Below are positions 24,348-33,495 of a stretch of 64,000 nt of DNA, one piece after another. The DNA comes from Ruegeria sp. HKCCD4315 (GTDB lineage: Bacteria; Pseudomonadota; Alphaproteobacteria; Rhodobacterales; Rhodobacteraceae), in NCBI RefSeq assembly GCF_013112245.1, contig NZ_WVRN01000001.1, forward strand, positions 624,501 through 688,500. The letters are read 5' to 3'. Within the stretch, counting starts at the first letter, position 1, and each line of letters opens with the position of its first letter. The translations under genes were made by a program, and so were the position numbers. The notes under the pieces were generated by a model that saw nothing but the letters and a program-made list of their open reading frames with translations, made no database searches and had not been told where the DNA came from.

Positions 24348-25511
24348 CTAAAGCCGGTTCAGTAAGTCGACCGTTGGCCAGGCATCGGCGGGCAGGCCCA
24401 AGCGGACCTGTTCGGCCTGCACCGCAGCGCGTGTTCCGGCCCCCAGAATCCCGTCGATCTTGCCCACATTATACCCTTTGGCTTGCAGTTTGGTTTGCAG
24501 CTCTTTCATCTGCGCTCCGTTCAAACCTTGCGCCGGATTGCCTACGTCATAGATCTGCGCGCCTTCCAGTCTTGTACCAAAATAGGCGGCGGTCAGAACG
24601 TAGACAAAGCTTTGATTCCATTCGAAATAGACGTCGAAATTCGGGTAGGCTAAAAATGCCGGACCATTGCGCCCTTGCGGCAGGATTAGCGAGGCTGGCA
24701 GGTTGGCCAACGACCCGCTACGCGCCTGTACGCCCATGGCTTGCCAATCGGCCACCGAGCGGGGTTTACCCGGGCCGGACAGGGACCAGTCCATTTGAGC
24801 GGGCACCGTGACCTCTTGCAACCATGGCTCGCCCGCGCGCCAGCCCAGATGCGACAGCATTTTGCCCCCGGACATCAGCGCATCAGCGGCCGAGGTTTTC
24901 AGACGGACATGCCCGTCACCATCACCATCGACGCCGTTTTCCAAAATGTCGCGCGGCAGCATTTGGACCATGCCAATCTCTCCGGCCCATGCACCAGTCG
25001 TGCGGGCCGGGTCGAAATCGCCGTTTTGATACAGTTCGATAGCGGCGAAGATTTGCGGGCGAAACAATTCGGGCCTGCGGCAGTCGTGCGCCAAAGTCAC
25101 CAGCGCGTTGCGGGTGTTGAAGTCCCCCTGGAACGAGCCATAGTCAGTCTCGAACGCCCAGAAGGCCAGCAGCACCCCGCGTGAGATACCGTATTCCTGT
25201 TCGATCCGGTCAAAGACCGCATCATATTTACGCGACATGGCTTGCCCGCGCTCTATCCGGTTGGCTGAAATCAGGCGGCGCGAAAACTCAATGAACGGTT
25301 TCTGAAACACCCCTTGCGCCCGGTCGGCCCTGAGCACCGCATTGTCTTGCTGCACACCTTTGAAAAATGCGTTCACGGTGGATTTGTCAAAGCCTTGTTG
25401 CATGGCTTCGGTCTTCAAGCCTTTGACAAAGGAATTGAACCCACCCCCACATTGGGCAAAGGCAGGAGAAGCAAGCAAAGCGGCGGCAACTAGGCCGGAA
25501 AGAAAACGCAT
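24348..25511 (-). CDS. Lytic murein transglycosylase with C-terminal peptidoglycan-binding domain
   Basis: A 387-residue periplasmic enzyme that cuts the MurNAc-GlcNAc bond, forming 1,6-anhydro ends. It has signal peptide MRFLSGLVAAALLASPAFA, an SLT domain of the MltB type with the catalytic Glu in LLAFWAFETDYGSFQGDF, and the GEIGMVQMLPRDILENG segment. A C-terminal PG_binding_1 domain includes MKELQTKLQAKGYNVGKIDG. I use ATG 25511, since an upstream reading would place the signal peptide 30 residues inside. It lies 11 bases after cobD, so it may be co-transcribed with the two B12 genes. Confidence 0.92.
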   Translation of the reverse strand: MRFLSGLVAAALLASPAFAQCGGGFNSFVKGLKTEAMQQGFDKSTVNAFFKGVQQDNAVLRADRAQGVFQKPFIEFSRRLISANRIERGQAMSRKYDAVFDRIEQEYGISRGVLLAFWAFETDYGSFQGDFNTRNALVTLAHDCRRPELFRPQIFAAIELYQNGDFDPARTTGAWAGEIGMVQMLPRDILENGVDGDGDGHVRLKTSAADALMSGGKMLSHLGWRAGEPWLQEVTVPAQMDWSLSGPGKPRSVADWQAMGVQARSGSLANLPASLILPQGRNGPAFLAYPNFDVYFEWNQSFVYVLTAAYFGTRLEGAQIYDVGNPAQGLNGAQMKELQTKLQAKGYNVGKIDGILGAGTRAAVQAEQVRLGLPADAWPTVDLLNRL

Positions 25512-25522
25512 GAAGGGACCCG

Positions 25523-26443
25523 TCAGAAAACCAGATTGACCCCAACCCACACCGACACGAGCCCAAGCGCAAGCCCCCAAACGCTCCACAACATGTGACA
25601 TGCGCGGAAAACCTCCGCCGCCCCGATCTCGCGCGGCGCGTCGCCATTGACCCAGGCCAGGTCCCGCAGCTTTCCATCATAGCTGCGTGGCCCGGCAAGG
25701 GCGACGTTCAGCGCGCGGGCCATCGCGGCCTCGGGCCAGCCTGCATTGGGTGAGATATGGCGGCGCGCATCCCCAACAATTTCGCGCCAGCGCGACCGTT
25801 GGCCTGAGAGCGCCACGACCAGCACACAAGTCAGCCGGGCGGGGATCAGGTTCAGCAAGTCATCGAACCGGGCCGAAGCCCAGCCAAATTCGCTGTACTT
25901 TTCATTGCGATACCCGATCATGCTGTCGGCAGTGTTCGCGGCTTTGTAGACCAAGAGCCCCGGCAACCCGGCGACGAGAAACCAGAAAGCAGGCGCAATG
26001 ACCCCGTCGCTGAGGTTTTCTGCCGCGCTTTCGATGGCCGACCGTGCCACCTGCGCCTCGGTCATGTCGCGGGTATCGCGTGAGACGATCATCGCCACCT
26101 GTGCCCGCCCCTCGGTCAGCGAAGTCAACAGCCCGTCACCCACAGCACGCACATGCGTGACCAGAGATTTCTGTGCCAGCAGGATCGCGCAAACCAGAAT
26201 CTCGACCACCGGTCCCAGCAACGAAAGCGCCCAGCCAAGCCCCCATGCGCCGCAAAGCAACAGGATCAGCACGAAAACGCCTTTCAATCGTCGCGTATTT
26301 CCGTGATTCAGCCGTTTGTCCAACCAGCCAATCAGATTGCCGATCATCACTGCGGGGTGTTTGACGCGAGACCAGAGCCAGTCAGGCTCTCCCAGTGCGG
26401 CGTCCAGGCACATGGCGCAGACCAGCATCAGGCCAACGCTCAC
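25523..26443 (-). CDS. cobD: Adenosylcobinamide-phosphate synthase CobD (CbiB)
   Basis: A 306-residue membrane protein that attaches aminopropanol phosphate to adenosylcobyric acid. The family start [20 protein letters not shown] and [14 protein letters not shown], then [15 protein letters not shown] sequence ([16 protein letters not shown]) and [20 protein letters not shown], are diagnostic. I choose GTG at 26443, which overlaps the cobC stop (GTGA); upstream ATGs would lie deep in cobC. About five hydrophobic segments are present. It acts directly after CobC in the pathway. In some nomenclatures the name cobD refers to the decarboxylase; here it is used in the Pseudomonas sense. Confidence 0.93.
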   Translation of the reverse strand: MSVGLMLVCAMCLDAALGEPDWLWSRVKHPAVMIGNLIGWLDKRLNHGNTRRLKGVFVLILLLCGAWGLGWALSLLGPVVEILVCAILLAQKSLVTHVRAVGDGLLTSLTEGRAQVAMIVSRDTRDMTEAQVARSAIESAAENLSDGVIAPAFWFLVAGLPGLLVYKAANTADSMIGYRNEKYSEFGWASARFDDLLNLIPARLTCVLVVALSGQRSRWREIVGDARRHISPNAGWPEAAMARALNVALAGPRSYDGKLRDLAWVNGDAPREIGAAEVFRACHMLWSVWGLALGLVSVWVGVNLVF

Positions 26444-27405
26444 AGCGCGGCCTCCAATCTGTCCCATCCGTCCTTGGGTGGCAGGCCCAGGCGCAGATAG
26501 ATGGTTGAATAGGGGAAAATGCGGCTCCAGATATGGTTCTGTGCCAGCCTGTCCTGCCAATTGGCGGCGTCGTCGACTTTGTACAGGCGAAACAGGCTGG
26601 TGCCACCAACGATCTGAGCACCCTTGGTAGTAACCAGCGCATCCAGCCGCGCGGCCTCTTGAGTCAGACGCTCGCGTGTGGCGTCAGCCCAACCGTTGTC
26701 TGACAAGGCTTGGGTTCCAATGCGCAGGGCAGGGCCCGACACGGACCACGGACCGGTCAAATCGTTTAGCCGGTTGATCAGGTCTGGCCGTCCGATGGCA
26801 AATCCCAGACGCATTCCAGCCAGTCCCCAGAACTTGCCAAAGCTTTTTAGCACGATCACACCGGGGCGGTCCGCCAGATGTATCAGAGACGCATCCGGCG
26901 TGACGTCGCAGAAGCTTTCATCAATTACGGTTAACGGCGCAGTGACATCGCTTTCCCGCCAGATCCGTCCGTCGGGGTTGTTCGGATGCACGATCACACG
27001 GGCGTCTCCAGCTGTGTCGGCCTGAACATTCCAACCCTGAGCTGAAAAGGCGGCCGCGTGTTCGTTATAGGTGGGTGGCGTGATCTGAACCGTGCCGGAT
27101 GTGGCCAGCGCTGGGATACGGGCGATGATGGCGGATGCTCCTGGTGCGGGAAGGATCGCCGCGCCCTTTGGCACGTTCCAAAACCGGCGCGCGGCCTCGC
27201 TCAGGCGTTCAAAAGCCCCGTGGTCTGGCAGTTCCGTCCAATCCTCTGCTGTAAGCCCAGATATCTCATACGGGTGCGGGTTGATGCCGGTCGACAGATC
27301 GATCCAGTTGGCGCGTTGACCGCCATATTTGACAATCGCCCTGTCCAGTCCGCCGCCGTGGTCGCGCACGGCGCGAGGGTCCAGACCGTGATCCAATGTG
27401 CTCAT
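26440..27405 (-). CDS. cobC: L-threonine-O-3-phosphate decarboxylase CobC
   Basis: A 321-residue PLP enzyme that makes (R)-1-aminopropan-2-ol phosphate for the cobamide loop. It has [15 protein letters not shown] and [13 protein letters not shown] near the start, HPNNPDGR in the middle and the PLP lysine in [20 protein letters not shown]. The start ATG 27405 ([10 protein letters not shown]) follows CAGAGAGAA; an upstream ATG at 27447 is less likely. The stop overlaps the cobD start. The upstream region up to the divergent receiver gene (27406-27590) contains a CtrA-type site. Confidence 0.92.
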   Translation of the reverse strand: MSTLDHGLDPRAVRDHGGGLDRAIVKYGGQRANWIDLSTGINPHPYEISGLTAEDWTELPDHGAFERLSEAARRFWNVPKGAAILPAPGASAIIARIPALATSGTVQITPPTYNEHAAAFSAQGWNVQADTAGDARVIVHPNNPDGRIWRESDVTAPLTVIDESFCDVTPDASLIHLADRPGVIVLKSFGKFWGLAGMRLGFAIGRPDLINRLNDLTGPWSVSGPALRIGTQALSDNGWADATRERLTQEAARLDALVTTKGAQIVGGTSLFRLYKVDDAANWQDRLAQNHIWSRIFPYSTIYLRLGLPPKDGWDRLEAAL

Positions 27406-27506
27406 CTGTTCTCTCTGTGGGAAATGACCGGTTTTGGCGCGTTTCAAGCGGATTTTCGCCTCTTACACAAGCAAATCCGTGTGATCACGGACCTGTGGGG
27501 CCGCTG

Positions 27507-27521
27507 TTAACACTTTGTTAA
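27507..27521 (+). promoter_or_regulatory. CtrA-type site TTAA-N7-TTAA
   Basis: TTAACACTTTGTTAA has two TTAA half-sites with exactly seven bases between, as in the CtrA consensus. It lies 70 bases before the lone receiver gene (27591) and about 100 bases before the divergent cobC. CtrA in rhodobacters controls motility and gene-transfer genes. Confidence 0.5.
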
Positions 27522-27590
27522 GGAAATAACGAGATCACGGACCACGGGGGTCGGCACCACTCACCATATCAAGTGCCGAGGTTGTTGCAA

Positions 27591-27953
27591 ATGAAAGTTC
27601 TGATTGTTGAGAGTAACCCCGACCTTGGTCGGGTCTGGAAAAGGCATCTGGAGCGGCAAGGCGCCGAGGTCACGCTGGTCGAGACGCAGGAGGCCGCCAT
27701 TCTGGCGCTGTATGGCACGGATTTTGAAATCATCGTGCTGGATCTGGTTTTGGAAAGCGGCAGTGCGTTGGCTGTGGCTGATTTTGCCAGCTATCGTCGC
27801 CCCGAGGCGCGGGTGATCTTTGTCACCAACACCACCTTCTTTTCGGACGGCTCGATCTTTGCCCACAGCCCGAATGCCTGTGCCTATGTACAAAGTGAAA
27901 CGCCGCCAGAAGATCTGGCGGCGATGGTGGAGCATTACGCAGCAGGGCGTTGA
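27591..27953 (+). CDS. Single-domain receiver protein lacking the conserved Lys
   Basis: A 120-residue CheY-like receiver with no output domain. The phosphate-accepting Asp is Asp51 in FEIIVLDLVLESG. The acidic pocket, usually Asp-Asp, is Glu-Ser (LIVESNP, residues 7-8). Thr79 (FVTNTT) is in place, but the conserved Lys is Gln101 in AYVQSETPP. Such changes often weaken phospho-switching. I use ATG 27591; the GTG at 27573 has no ribosome site. It is divergent from cobC, with a CtrA-type site upstream. Its 3' end overlaps the convergent reductase gene by 19 bases. Partner kinase unknown. Confidence 0.75.
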   Translation: MKVLIVESNPDLGRVWKRHLERQGAEVTLVETQEAAILALYGTDFEIIVLDLVLESGSALAVADFASYRRPEARVIFVTNTTFFSDGSIFAHSPNACAYVQSETPPEDLAAMVEHYAAGR

Positions 27954-28924
27954 CCGCGTCCGTGCGGTTCCATGTATTCCAGAACCGGATTGGTCGGGAT
28001 GATCCGGTGCGGATTGATGCTGTCATGGCTGTAGTGATAGTGGCGCACGATATGGTTCATGTTGACCGTGGGCGCGACACTCGGCCATTGATACAACTCG
28101 CGGGTATAGGCCCAAAGATTGGGGTAATCGATAAGGCGACGTTTGTTGCACTTGAAATGCAAGTGATAGACCGGATCAAAGCGGATCAATGTCGTGAACA
28201 GACGCCAGTCAGCCTCGGTGATCCGGTCTCCCATCAAATACCGATTGCGGGACAGGCGGTCCTCCAGCCAGTCCAGTGTGTTGAACAGCGGGCCCACCGC
28301 TGCGTCATAGGCTTCTTGCGAGGTGGCAAAGCCCGATTTGTAGACGCCGTTGTTCACGTCTGAATAGATGCGGGCGTTGACCTCTTCGATCTCGTCCCGC
28401 ATCGCCTCGGGCCAGTAGTCATCGGTGTTGCCGGTGATCCCGTTGAAGGCCGAATTGAACATGCGGATGATTTCCGAACTCTCGTTCGAGACAATGGTTT
28501 CCTGCTGCTTGTCCCACAGGATCGGCACCGTGACCCGACCGGAATACGACGGATCGGCCTTGGTATAGATTTGATGCGCGAAGTCCATGCCGTAAAGATC
28601 GTCACCTGTTGCGCCATGATCGTCGGTCACAAAGGTCCAGCCTTTGTCCAGCATGTCAGGGTGCACAACTGAGACAGAGATCAGGTCAGTTAGCTCTTTC
28701 AATTCGCGAAAGATCAGGGTGCGGTGCGCCCAGGGGCAGGCGTGACTGACATAGAGATGATAGCGCCCGGGTTCAGCCTTGAATCCGCCCTTGCCGGACG
28801 GCCCCGCGCTTCCATCAGCCGATAACCAGTTGCGAAATTGCGCCGCGCTGCGTTTGAACGCGCCTCCCGTAGACTTTGTGTCATACCAAGTGTCATGCCA
28901 TGTTCCGTCGACCAGCAGGCCCAT
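27935..28924 (-). CDS. Glutathionyl-hydroquinone reductase (Xi-class GST)
   Basis: A 329-residue enzyme of the PcpF/YqjG family that removes glutathione from glutathionyl-hydroquinones. The catalytic Cys is in YLYVSHACPWAHRTL-type sequence (HLYVSHACPWAHRTLIF, Cys about residue 61), followed by the family segments VSVVHPDMLDKGWTF and VPILWDKQQETIVSNESSEI, and the C-terminal MGDRITEADWRLFTTLIRFD. AGGAAAAGAA before ATG 28924 fixes the start; the frame stays open further upstream but is not like the family there. Its end overlaps the convergent receiver gene by 19 bases. Confidence 0.93.
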   Translation of the reverse strand: MGLLVDGTWHDTWYDTKSTGGAFKRSAAQFRNWLSADGSAGPSGKGGFKAEPGRYHLYVSHACPWAHRTLIFRELKELTDLISVSVVHPDMLDKGWTFVTDDHGATGDDLYGMDFAHQIYTKADPSYSGRVTVPILWDKQQETIVSNESSEIIRMFNSAFNGITGNTDDYWPEAMRDEIEEVNARIYSDVNNGVYKSGFATSQEAYDAAVGPLFNTLDWLEDRLSRNRYLMGDRITEADWRLFTTLIRFDPVYHLHFKCNKRRLIDYPNLWAYTRELYQWPSVAPTVNMNHIVRHYHYSHDSINPHRIIPTNPVLEYMEPHGRGQRPAA

Positions 28925-29136
28925 TTCTTTTCCTCCGCGTAGGCGTTTGACCAAAGATAGGTCCAAGCCTGCCCTGTGCCTATCCGAACGCCCGCGCAAC
29001 TGCTCTGCATTCGCGCACAATCGGGGCTGGGATTTCTGTGCAACAATTCGCAACCGCGCTGAATTCTGTGATGTGGTTCACTGGATTTTTACAACTGTTC
29101 CCGCACAATAGATGTCATTCACGGGGGAACGGATTA

Positions 29137-29490
29137 ATGAGTACCTATGTTTCAAAGGAAATACGCGCCGAGTTGGACGCGGCCCGAATCGCCACGTTGA
29201 AGAAAGCCAGCCGTTTGCGGGTGGAAATGGGCAACAATACCTATAAAATCCTCAAATTGTGGAAGGACGGCTTCACTGTTGAGGCCGAAACGACACCCCG
29301 CCTGCGTGGGCTGGTCGATATCTACGATGGGGCCAACTACCTCTACCAATGCCTGATCGTCGCGGATGAGGATGAGGGCGGTGAGATGCGGTATGAGTTC
29401 AAGCGCAGCACTGCGGCCCATGACAAGGCTCCGCTGGATTTCTATCGCGCGCCGGATGCACCGATTGCCCTGTTGGGGCGCGAGGACTAG
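29137..29490 (+). CDS. Conserved hypothetical protein (117 aa)
   Basis: Begins MSTYVSKEIRAELDAARIAT and continues with KKASRLRVEMGNNTYKILKL, WKDGFTVEAETTPRLRGLVD and IYDGANYLYQCLIVADEDEG. There is no signal peptide or transmembrane segment. The beta pattern in the middle resembles a small PilZ-like or barrel domain, but I cannot assign it: the RxxxR and (D/N)xSxxG PilZ motifs are not clear. GGGGGAACGG precedes the ATG at 29137. It converges on the L,D-transpeptidase gene with a 4-base overlap. Confidence 0.65.
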   Translation: MSTYVSKEIRAELDAARIATLKKASRLRVEMGNNTYKILKLWKDGFTVEAETTPRLRGLVDIYDGANYLYQCLIVADEDEGGEMRYEFKRSTAAHDKAPLDFYRAPDAPIALLGRED

Positions 29491-30014
29491 GGCCGGATTT
29501 CGACGGTCGTTCCGGTTTCAGTCAGAGTCCAAAGCTGCGCCATTTCGGCGTTTGACAGCGCAATACAGCCCAAGGTCCAGTCTCCGGGCAGCGTAAAACC
29601 GGCCACCCCATTGGGTTGGCCATGGATGAAGATGTCTCCTCCGGGGTCCGTACCCTGCTGGCGTGCGCGTTTGATGTCGTCGGGTTGTGGGTAGTCAATG
29701 CCCAGCGACAGATGAAAGGCGCTGTTTGGATTGCGCCGATCGATCCTGAACAGCCCGACGGGCGTTTTACCGTCCCCTTCGATCTCTTTGTTCCCATCCG
29801 GAGCAAAGCCCAGTGCAATGTCAGCCTGCATCACCACTGCCCCGTCCAGCGTGGCCGTCAGGCGGCGGGCAGATTTCTCGATCAGGATATGGTCGATGCG
29901 CGTGGCTTCGGGTGCCATTGGCGGCGCAGGCGGGCGAGGGCCAAAACGGTCCCAGCCAACCCAGCCGGCACCCGCGATCAACAGAGCGAGACCTATCAGC
30001 CCCAGCCGCCGCAT
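29487..30014 (-). CDS. L,D-transpeptidase (YkuD domain)
   Basis: A 175-residue periplasmic enzyme that crosslinks peptidoglycan through 3-3 bonds or attaches proteins to it. An uncleaved or cleavable hydrophobic N-terminus (LGLIGLALLIAGAGWVGW) is followed by a proline-rich spacer and the YkuD domain, with the active-site set in DIFIHGQPNGVAGF (His) and GDWTLGCIALSNAEM (Cys about residue 149). The catalytic region has the usual SHGC replaced by TLGC, which occurs in this family. It begins three bases from the MalY-type gene's end and may be co-transcribed with it. Confidence 0.88.
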   Translation of the reverse strand: MRRLGLIGLALLIAGAGWVGWDRFGPRPPAPPMAPEATRIDHILIEKSARRLTATLDGAVVMQADIALGFAPDGNKEIEGDGKTPVGLFRIDRRNPNSAFHLSLGIDYPQPDDIKRARQQGTDPGGDIFIHGQPNGVAGFTLPGDWTLGCIALSNAEMAQLWTLTETGTTVEIRP

Positions 30015-30017
30015 GCC

Positions 30018-31190
30018 TTACTGCAAGTCGCCAAAAGCCCGTTTCAGTCGGGTACAAGCTTCCTCTACCCGCGCGCGCTGCGTGGCGAGGTTGAAGCGTT
30101 CGAACGTCTCTCCACCTTTGCCAAAGCCGGGGCCAGAAGATGTGGCGATCCGCGCGTCTTCGCGCAGGCGACGGACAAATTCTGCGTGGTCCATGCCCGT
30201 GCCCGAGAAATCGACCCAGGCCAGATAGGTTGCTTGTAAAGGCATCGACCACAGACCTGGAATTTCGGCGATGGTCTGATCGAACAAACGCTTATTGCCT
30301 TCCAGATGTGTAATTTGCGCATCCACCCATTTGGCCCCCTCAGGGCTGTAGGCTGCGGTGATCATCGCCACACCCAAAGCGCTGGGGTCATAGTCCAGTG
30401 TCTGCAACCGATGCTTCATGGCCGCGCGCAGTTTGGGATCAGGGATGATCATGTTGCCGGTCCGCTGCCCGGCGATGTTGAAGGTCTTTGACGCAGCGGT
30501 CAGCGTCACTGTCCAGGGTCGCGCATCCGGGGCAGCCACGTCCATCGGCACGAACTTGACACCGGGATAGACCAGATCGTGGTGAATCTCGTCCGACACA
30601 AGGATCAAACCGTTCCGCTCGGCAAACGCGGCCACGGCACGCAGTTCATCTGGCGTCCAGACACGCCCCGACGGGTTCTGTGGCGAACACCACAGCAACA
30701 TCTTCTCGGACCCGTCCAGCCGCGACTGTGCGTCGTCCAGATCAAGTCCATAGCTGTCGCCTTCCCGCACTAGCGGGCATTCGACGACCCGGCGGCCTGA
30801 TTTGTTCACCTTATGCGCAAACTCATGATAGACGGGGGTGAAAATCACGATGCCATCGTCGGGTTCGGTCCAGACATCCAGCGACAGCGCGATTGCATTG
30901 CCCAGACCTTGGGTTGTCAGAATCCAATCTGTATCGATTTCCCAGTCATGGCGGGTTTTCATCCACCACTGGACGGAAGCCAGATAATCCGGGTGCATCC
31001 AGGAATACCCGAACACGCCATGATCAGCGGCTTTGCGTACCGCGTCGATTACGCAAGGCGCTGTTTGGTAATCGGAATCGGCCGTCCACATGGCCAGCCC
31101 GTCATTGGGTGAGACGCCGTACAACATCTCCATCTTGTCCCATTTGGAACTGTTGGTGCCCCGGCGGTCGATCAGGTCGTTGAAAGTCAT
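30018..31190 (-). CDS. MalY/PatB-type cystathionine beta-lyase
   Basis: A 390-residue PLP enzyme of the MalY/PatB branch. It opens FNDLIDRRGTNSSKWDKM, has AMWTADSDYQTAPCVIDAV, and the PLP lysine is in VTLTAASKTFNIAGQRTGN; WCSPQNPSGRVWTPDEL and VSDEIHHDLVYPG are also typical. These enzymes cleave cystathionine or cysteine conjugates; in marine bacteria related enzymes release volatile sulfur. The start ATG 31190 follows CGGAGCA; a further upstream ATG is less likely. The L,D-transpeptidase gene follows after three bases. Confidence 0.88.
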   Translation of the reverse strand: MTFNDLIDRRGTNSSKWDKMEMLYGVSPNDGLAMWTADSDYQTAPCVIDAVRKAADHGVFGYSWMHPDYLASVQWWMKTRHDWEIDTDWILTTQGLGNAIALSLDVWTEPDDGIVIFTPVYHEFAHKVNKSGRRVVECPLVREGDSYGLDLDDAQSRLDGSEKMLLWCSPQNPSGRVWTPDELRAVAAFAERNGLILVSDEIHHDLVYPGVKFVPMDVAAPDARPWTVTLTAASKTFNIAGQRTGNMIIPDPKLRAAMKHRLQTLDYDPSALGVAMITAAYSPEGAKWVDAQITHLEGNKRLFDQTIAEIPGLWSMPLQATYLAWVDFSGTGMDHAEFVRRLREDARIATSSGPGFGKGGETFERFNLATQRARVEEACTRLKRAFGDLQ

Positions 31191-31284
31191 GTCTGCTCCG
31201 TTCTGTTGGTCGAAAGCTAACCGCAAATCGGGCAGGTGCAAGGGGGGCGTTGCGGCGCGGGGCGGGATGGCCTAAATCAGCCTC

Positions 31285-31803
31285 ATGAAACGCAATATCC
31301 TGATCCATCCCGACCCCCGCCTGAAGAAGGTCTGCGCGCCCGTAGGCGACCTTACGGACGAGCTGCGCAAACTGGCTGACGACATGCTGGAAACCATGTA
31401 TGACGCGCCCGGCATCGGCCTGGCCGCGCCGCAGATCGGTGTGCTGGATCGTTTGATTGTTCTGGATTGTGTCAAGGAAGAAGGTGAAACCCCGCGCCCT
31501 CTGATCATGTTCAACCCCGAGGTCATCGCATCATCGGATGAAACCAATGTCTATGAGGAAGGGTGCCTGTCCATCCCCGATCAATACGCCGAAGTGACCC
31601 GCCCCAAGGTGGTGGACGTCACCTGGATGGATCAGAATGGCAATCTGCAGCAGGAAACCTTTGATGGGCTTTGGGCCACTTGCGTGCAACATGAGATCGA
31701 TCATTTGAACGGCAAGCTGTTCATCGACTATCTCAAACCGCTGAAACGGCAGATGATCACGCGCAAGATGCAAAAGCTGAAACGCGAGAAAGCACGCTCA
31801 TGA
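31285..31803 (+). CDS. def: Peptide deformylase
   Basis: Removes the N-formyl group from new proteins. All three active-site motifs are intact: GIGLAAPQIG (residues 43-52), EGCLSIP (92-98, metal-binding Cys) and HEIDH (136-140, two metal-binding His and catalytic Glu). Length 172 is normal. The stop overlaps the start of a degenerate paralogue (ATGA) and then fmt follows, the common def-fmt pairing in which formylation and deformylation genes are expressed together. No obvious Shine-Dalgarno precedes ATG 31285. Confidence 0.97.
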   Translation: MKRNILIHPDPRLKKVCAPVGDLTDELRKLADDMLETMYDAPGIGLAAPQIGVLDRLIVLDCVKEEGETPRPLIMFNPEVIASSDETNVYEEGCLSIPDQYAEVTRPKVVDVTWMDQNGNLQQETFDGLWATCVQHEIDHLNGKLFIDYLKPLKRQMITRKMQKLKREKARS

Positions 31804-32294
31804 CCGTGCGCACCTGCTTGCCCTGGCCTGACAAACGTCTGCGAACCGAAGCGGATGAGGTGGCAGAAATCACCGATGAAATTCGGACGATCTGGGACGA
31901 TATGATCGACACGATGGAGGCAATGCCCGGTGTTGGCCTTGCTGCGACGCAGATTGGTGTGATGTTGCGTCTGGCCGTGGTTGATGGATCGGCTGAGCGG
32001 GGCAAGGCCGTGCGTCTGGCCAACCCGGAAATCCTGCACAGCTCGATTGAGCTGCGCGAACATGAAGAAGCCAGCCCGAACTTGCCCGGTGTGTCAGCCA
32101 AGATCAAACGCCCGCGTGCAGTGACTGTGAAATACGTGAACGAACAGGGCATGGTGGACCGTCGCGACTTTGTCGGGATCGACGCCACCAGCGTGCAGCA
32201 TCAGATCGATCATCTGAACGGGAAGATGTATTTCGACCGGCTCAGTAAGGTCAAACGCGACATGCTGCTGCGTAAAGCAAAGAAACTGACGTAA
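31800..32294 (+). CDS. Degenerate peptide deformylase paralogue, probably inactive
   Basis: A 164-residue protein of the deformylase fold with key changes. Motif 1 is GVGLAATQIG (residues 44-53, Pro to Thr). Motif 2, normally EGCLS, reads EEASPNLPG (89-97), so the metal-binding Cys is absent. Motif 3 is HQIDH (134-138), with the catalytic Glu changed to Gln. It should therefore not deformylate. Yet the frame is open, the start overlaps def, and fmt follows, so it looks maintained. It may bind ribosomes, tRNA or other substrates, or regulate Def. Deformylase-like proteins of this kind occur in related bacteria as far as I know. Confidence 0.85.
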   Translation: MTVRTCLPWPDKRLRTEADEVAEITDEIRTIWDDMIDTMEAMPGVGLAATQIGVMLRLAVVDGSAERGKAVRLANPEILHSSIELREHEEASPNLPGVSAKIKRPRAVTVKYVNEQGMVDRRDFVGIDATSVQHQIDHLNGKMYFDRLSKVKRDMLLRKAKKLT

Positions 32295-32336
32295 GTCGGG
32301 TTTCAGCCCGGCACCTGAAAAACTCCGGAGACGAGC

Positions 32337-33251
32337 ATGCGTGTCATCTTCATGGGAACCCCCGAATTCTCAGTCCCGGTGTTGGATGCGCTGGTTGAGG
32401 CTGGGCACGAAATTGCTGCCGTCTATTGTCAGCCGCCGCGCCCTGCCGGTCGCGGCAAGAAAGACCGCCCCACGCCCGTTCACGCCCGGGCCGAGGGGCT
32501 GGGCCTTCCCGTCCGCCATCCGGTTTCGTTGAAATCAGCCGAAGAACAAGACGCCTTTGCCGAGTTAAACGCGGATGTGGCTGTTGTCGTGGCTTACGGC
32601 CTGATCCTACCGCAACCCATACTAGATGCGCCCAAACAGGGTTGCCTGAACATCCATGCCAGCCTGTTGCCGCGTTGGCGCGGGGCCGCGCCGATCCATC
32701 GGGCGATCATGTCCGGCGACGCCGAGACCGGGATCTGCATTATGCAGATGGAGGCAGGTCTGGACACTGGCCCCGTTCTGTTGCGGCAGGTAACTGCGAT
32801 CGAGCCCGAAGAAACCACTGCGAAGCTACACGATCGCCTGTCGATCATGGGGGCCGCGTTGATCGTCGATGCACTGGCCAATCTGCCGAACCTTGCACCT
32901 GAACCTCAGCCCGAGGACGGCGTGACTTATGCCGCTAAGATCGACAAGTCCGAGGCGCGCATTGACTGGAAACGCCCGGCGGTCGAGGTTGATCGGCAGA
33001 TCCGCGGCCTGTCGCCCTTTCCCGGGGCCTGGACCGAAATGGACGGTGAGCGGATCAAGGTGGTTGCGTCGTGCGTCGCAGACGGGCAGGGCGCCCCTGG
33101 CGAAGTTTTGAATGACGATCTGCACGTGGCCTGCGGGCAGGGTGCCGTCGAACTGCTGCGCTTGCAAAGGGCAGGCAAAGGCGCGCAGGATAGGGAAACG
33201 TTTCTGCGGGGCTGGGCGATACCGACCGGCACTCGGCTGTCTTCGGAGTAA
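32337..33251 (+). CDS. fmt: Methionyl-tRNA formyltransferase
   Basis: Formylates Met-tRNAi with 10-formyltetrahydrofolate. The 304-residue protein has the family start [19 protein letters not shown], a basic loop [18 protein letters not shown], the catalytic-region [20 protein letters not shown] with Asn and His, and [12 protein letters not shown] (the Asp). The C-terminal tRNA-binding domain includes [20 protein letters not shown] and [18 protein letters not shown] precedes ATG 32337. It lies 42 bases after the deformylase paralogue in the def-def-like-fmt operon. Confidence 0.97.
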   Translation: MRVIFMGTPEFSVPVLDALVEAGHEIAAVYCQPPRPAGRGKKDRPTPVHARAEGLGLPVRHPVSLKSAEEQDAFAELNADVAVVVAYGLILPQPILDAPKQGCLNIHASLLPRWRGAAPIHRAIMSGDAETGICIMQMEAGLDTGPVLLRQVTAIEPEETTAKLHDRLSIMGAALIVDALANLPNLAPEPQPEDGVTYAAKIDKSEARIDWKRPAVEVDRQIRGLSPFPGAWTEMDGERIKVVASCVADGQGAPGEVLNDDLHVACGQGAVELLRLQRAGKGAQDRETFLRGWAIPTGTRLSSE

Positions 33252-33257
33252 AGCCAT

Positions 33258-33494
33258 ATGTTCATGGTGATGATGGGCACCGTCGTGATTGCCGGGATTG
33301 TGGGGTACCTGTCCGAGAAATCCGGTTTTACTCATAACGGCTATCTGCCCTCGATCATCATTTGCGTGGGCGGAGCGTTCTTGTTTTATTTTGTCCGCAT
33401 CATGTTTGGGATCAGCTTTGGCCCGCCGGGATTGGACGCGGTGATTTCATCTGTCGGGGCCTTGATCATCGTGCCGACCCATTGGAGGAAGTAA
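33258..33494 (+). CDS. Small membrane protein (78 aa), first of a pair
   Basis: Three hydrophobic segments: VMMGTVVIAGIVGYLSE, YLPSIIICVGGAFLFYFV and GLDAVISSVGALIIVPTHW. The glycine-rich layout resembles the GlsB/YeaQ/YmgE (transglycosylase-associated) family, although similarity is loose. GGAG eight bases upstream fits ATG 33258. It starts six bases after fmt and is followed, after one base, by another protein of the same length, so the two are made together and may associate. Function unknown. Confidence 0.65.
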   Translation: MFMVMMGTVVIAGIVGYLSEKSGFTHNGYLPSIIICVGGAFLFYFVRIMFGISFGPPGLDAVISSVGALIIVPTHWRK

Positions 33495-33495
33495 G

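Noticed and set aside
25512..25601. Longer start for the lytic transglycosylase at 25601
   Set aside because: It would bury the clear signal peptide 30 residues inside the protein and overlap the end of cobD.
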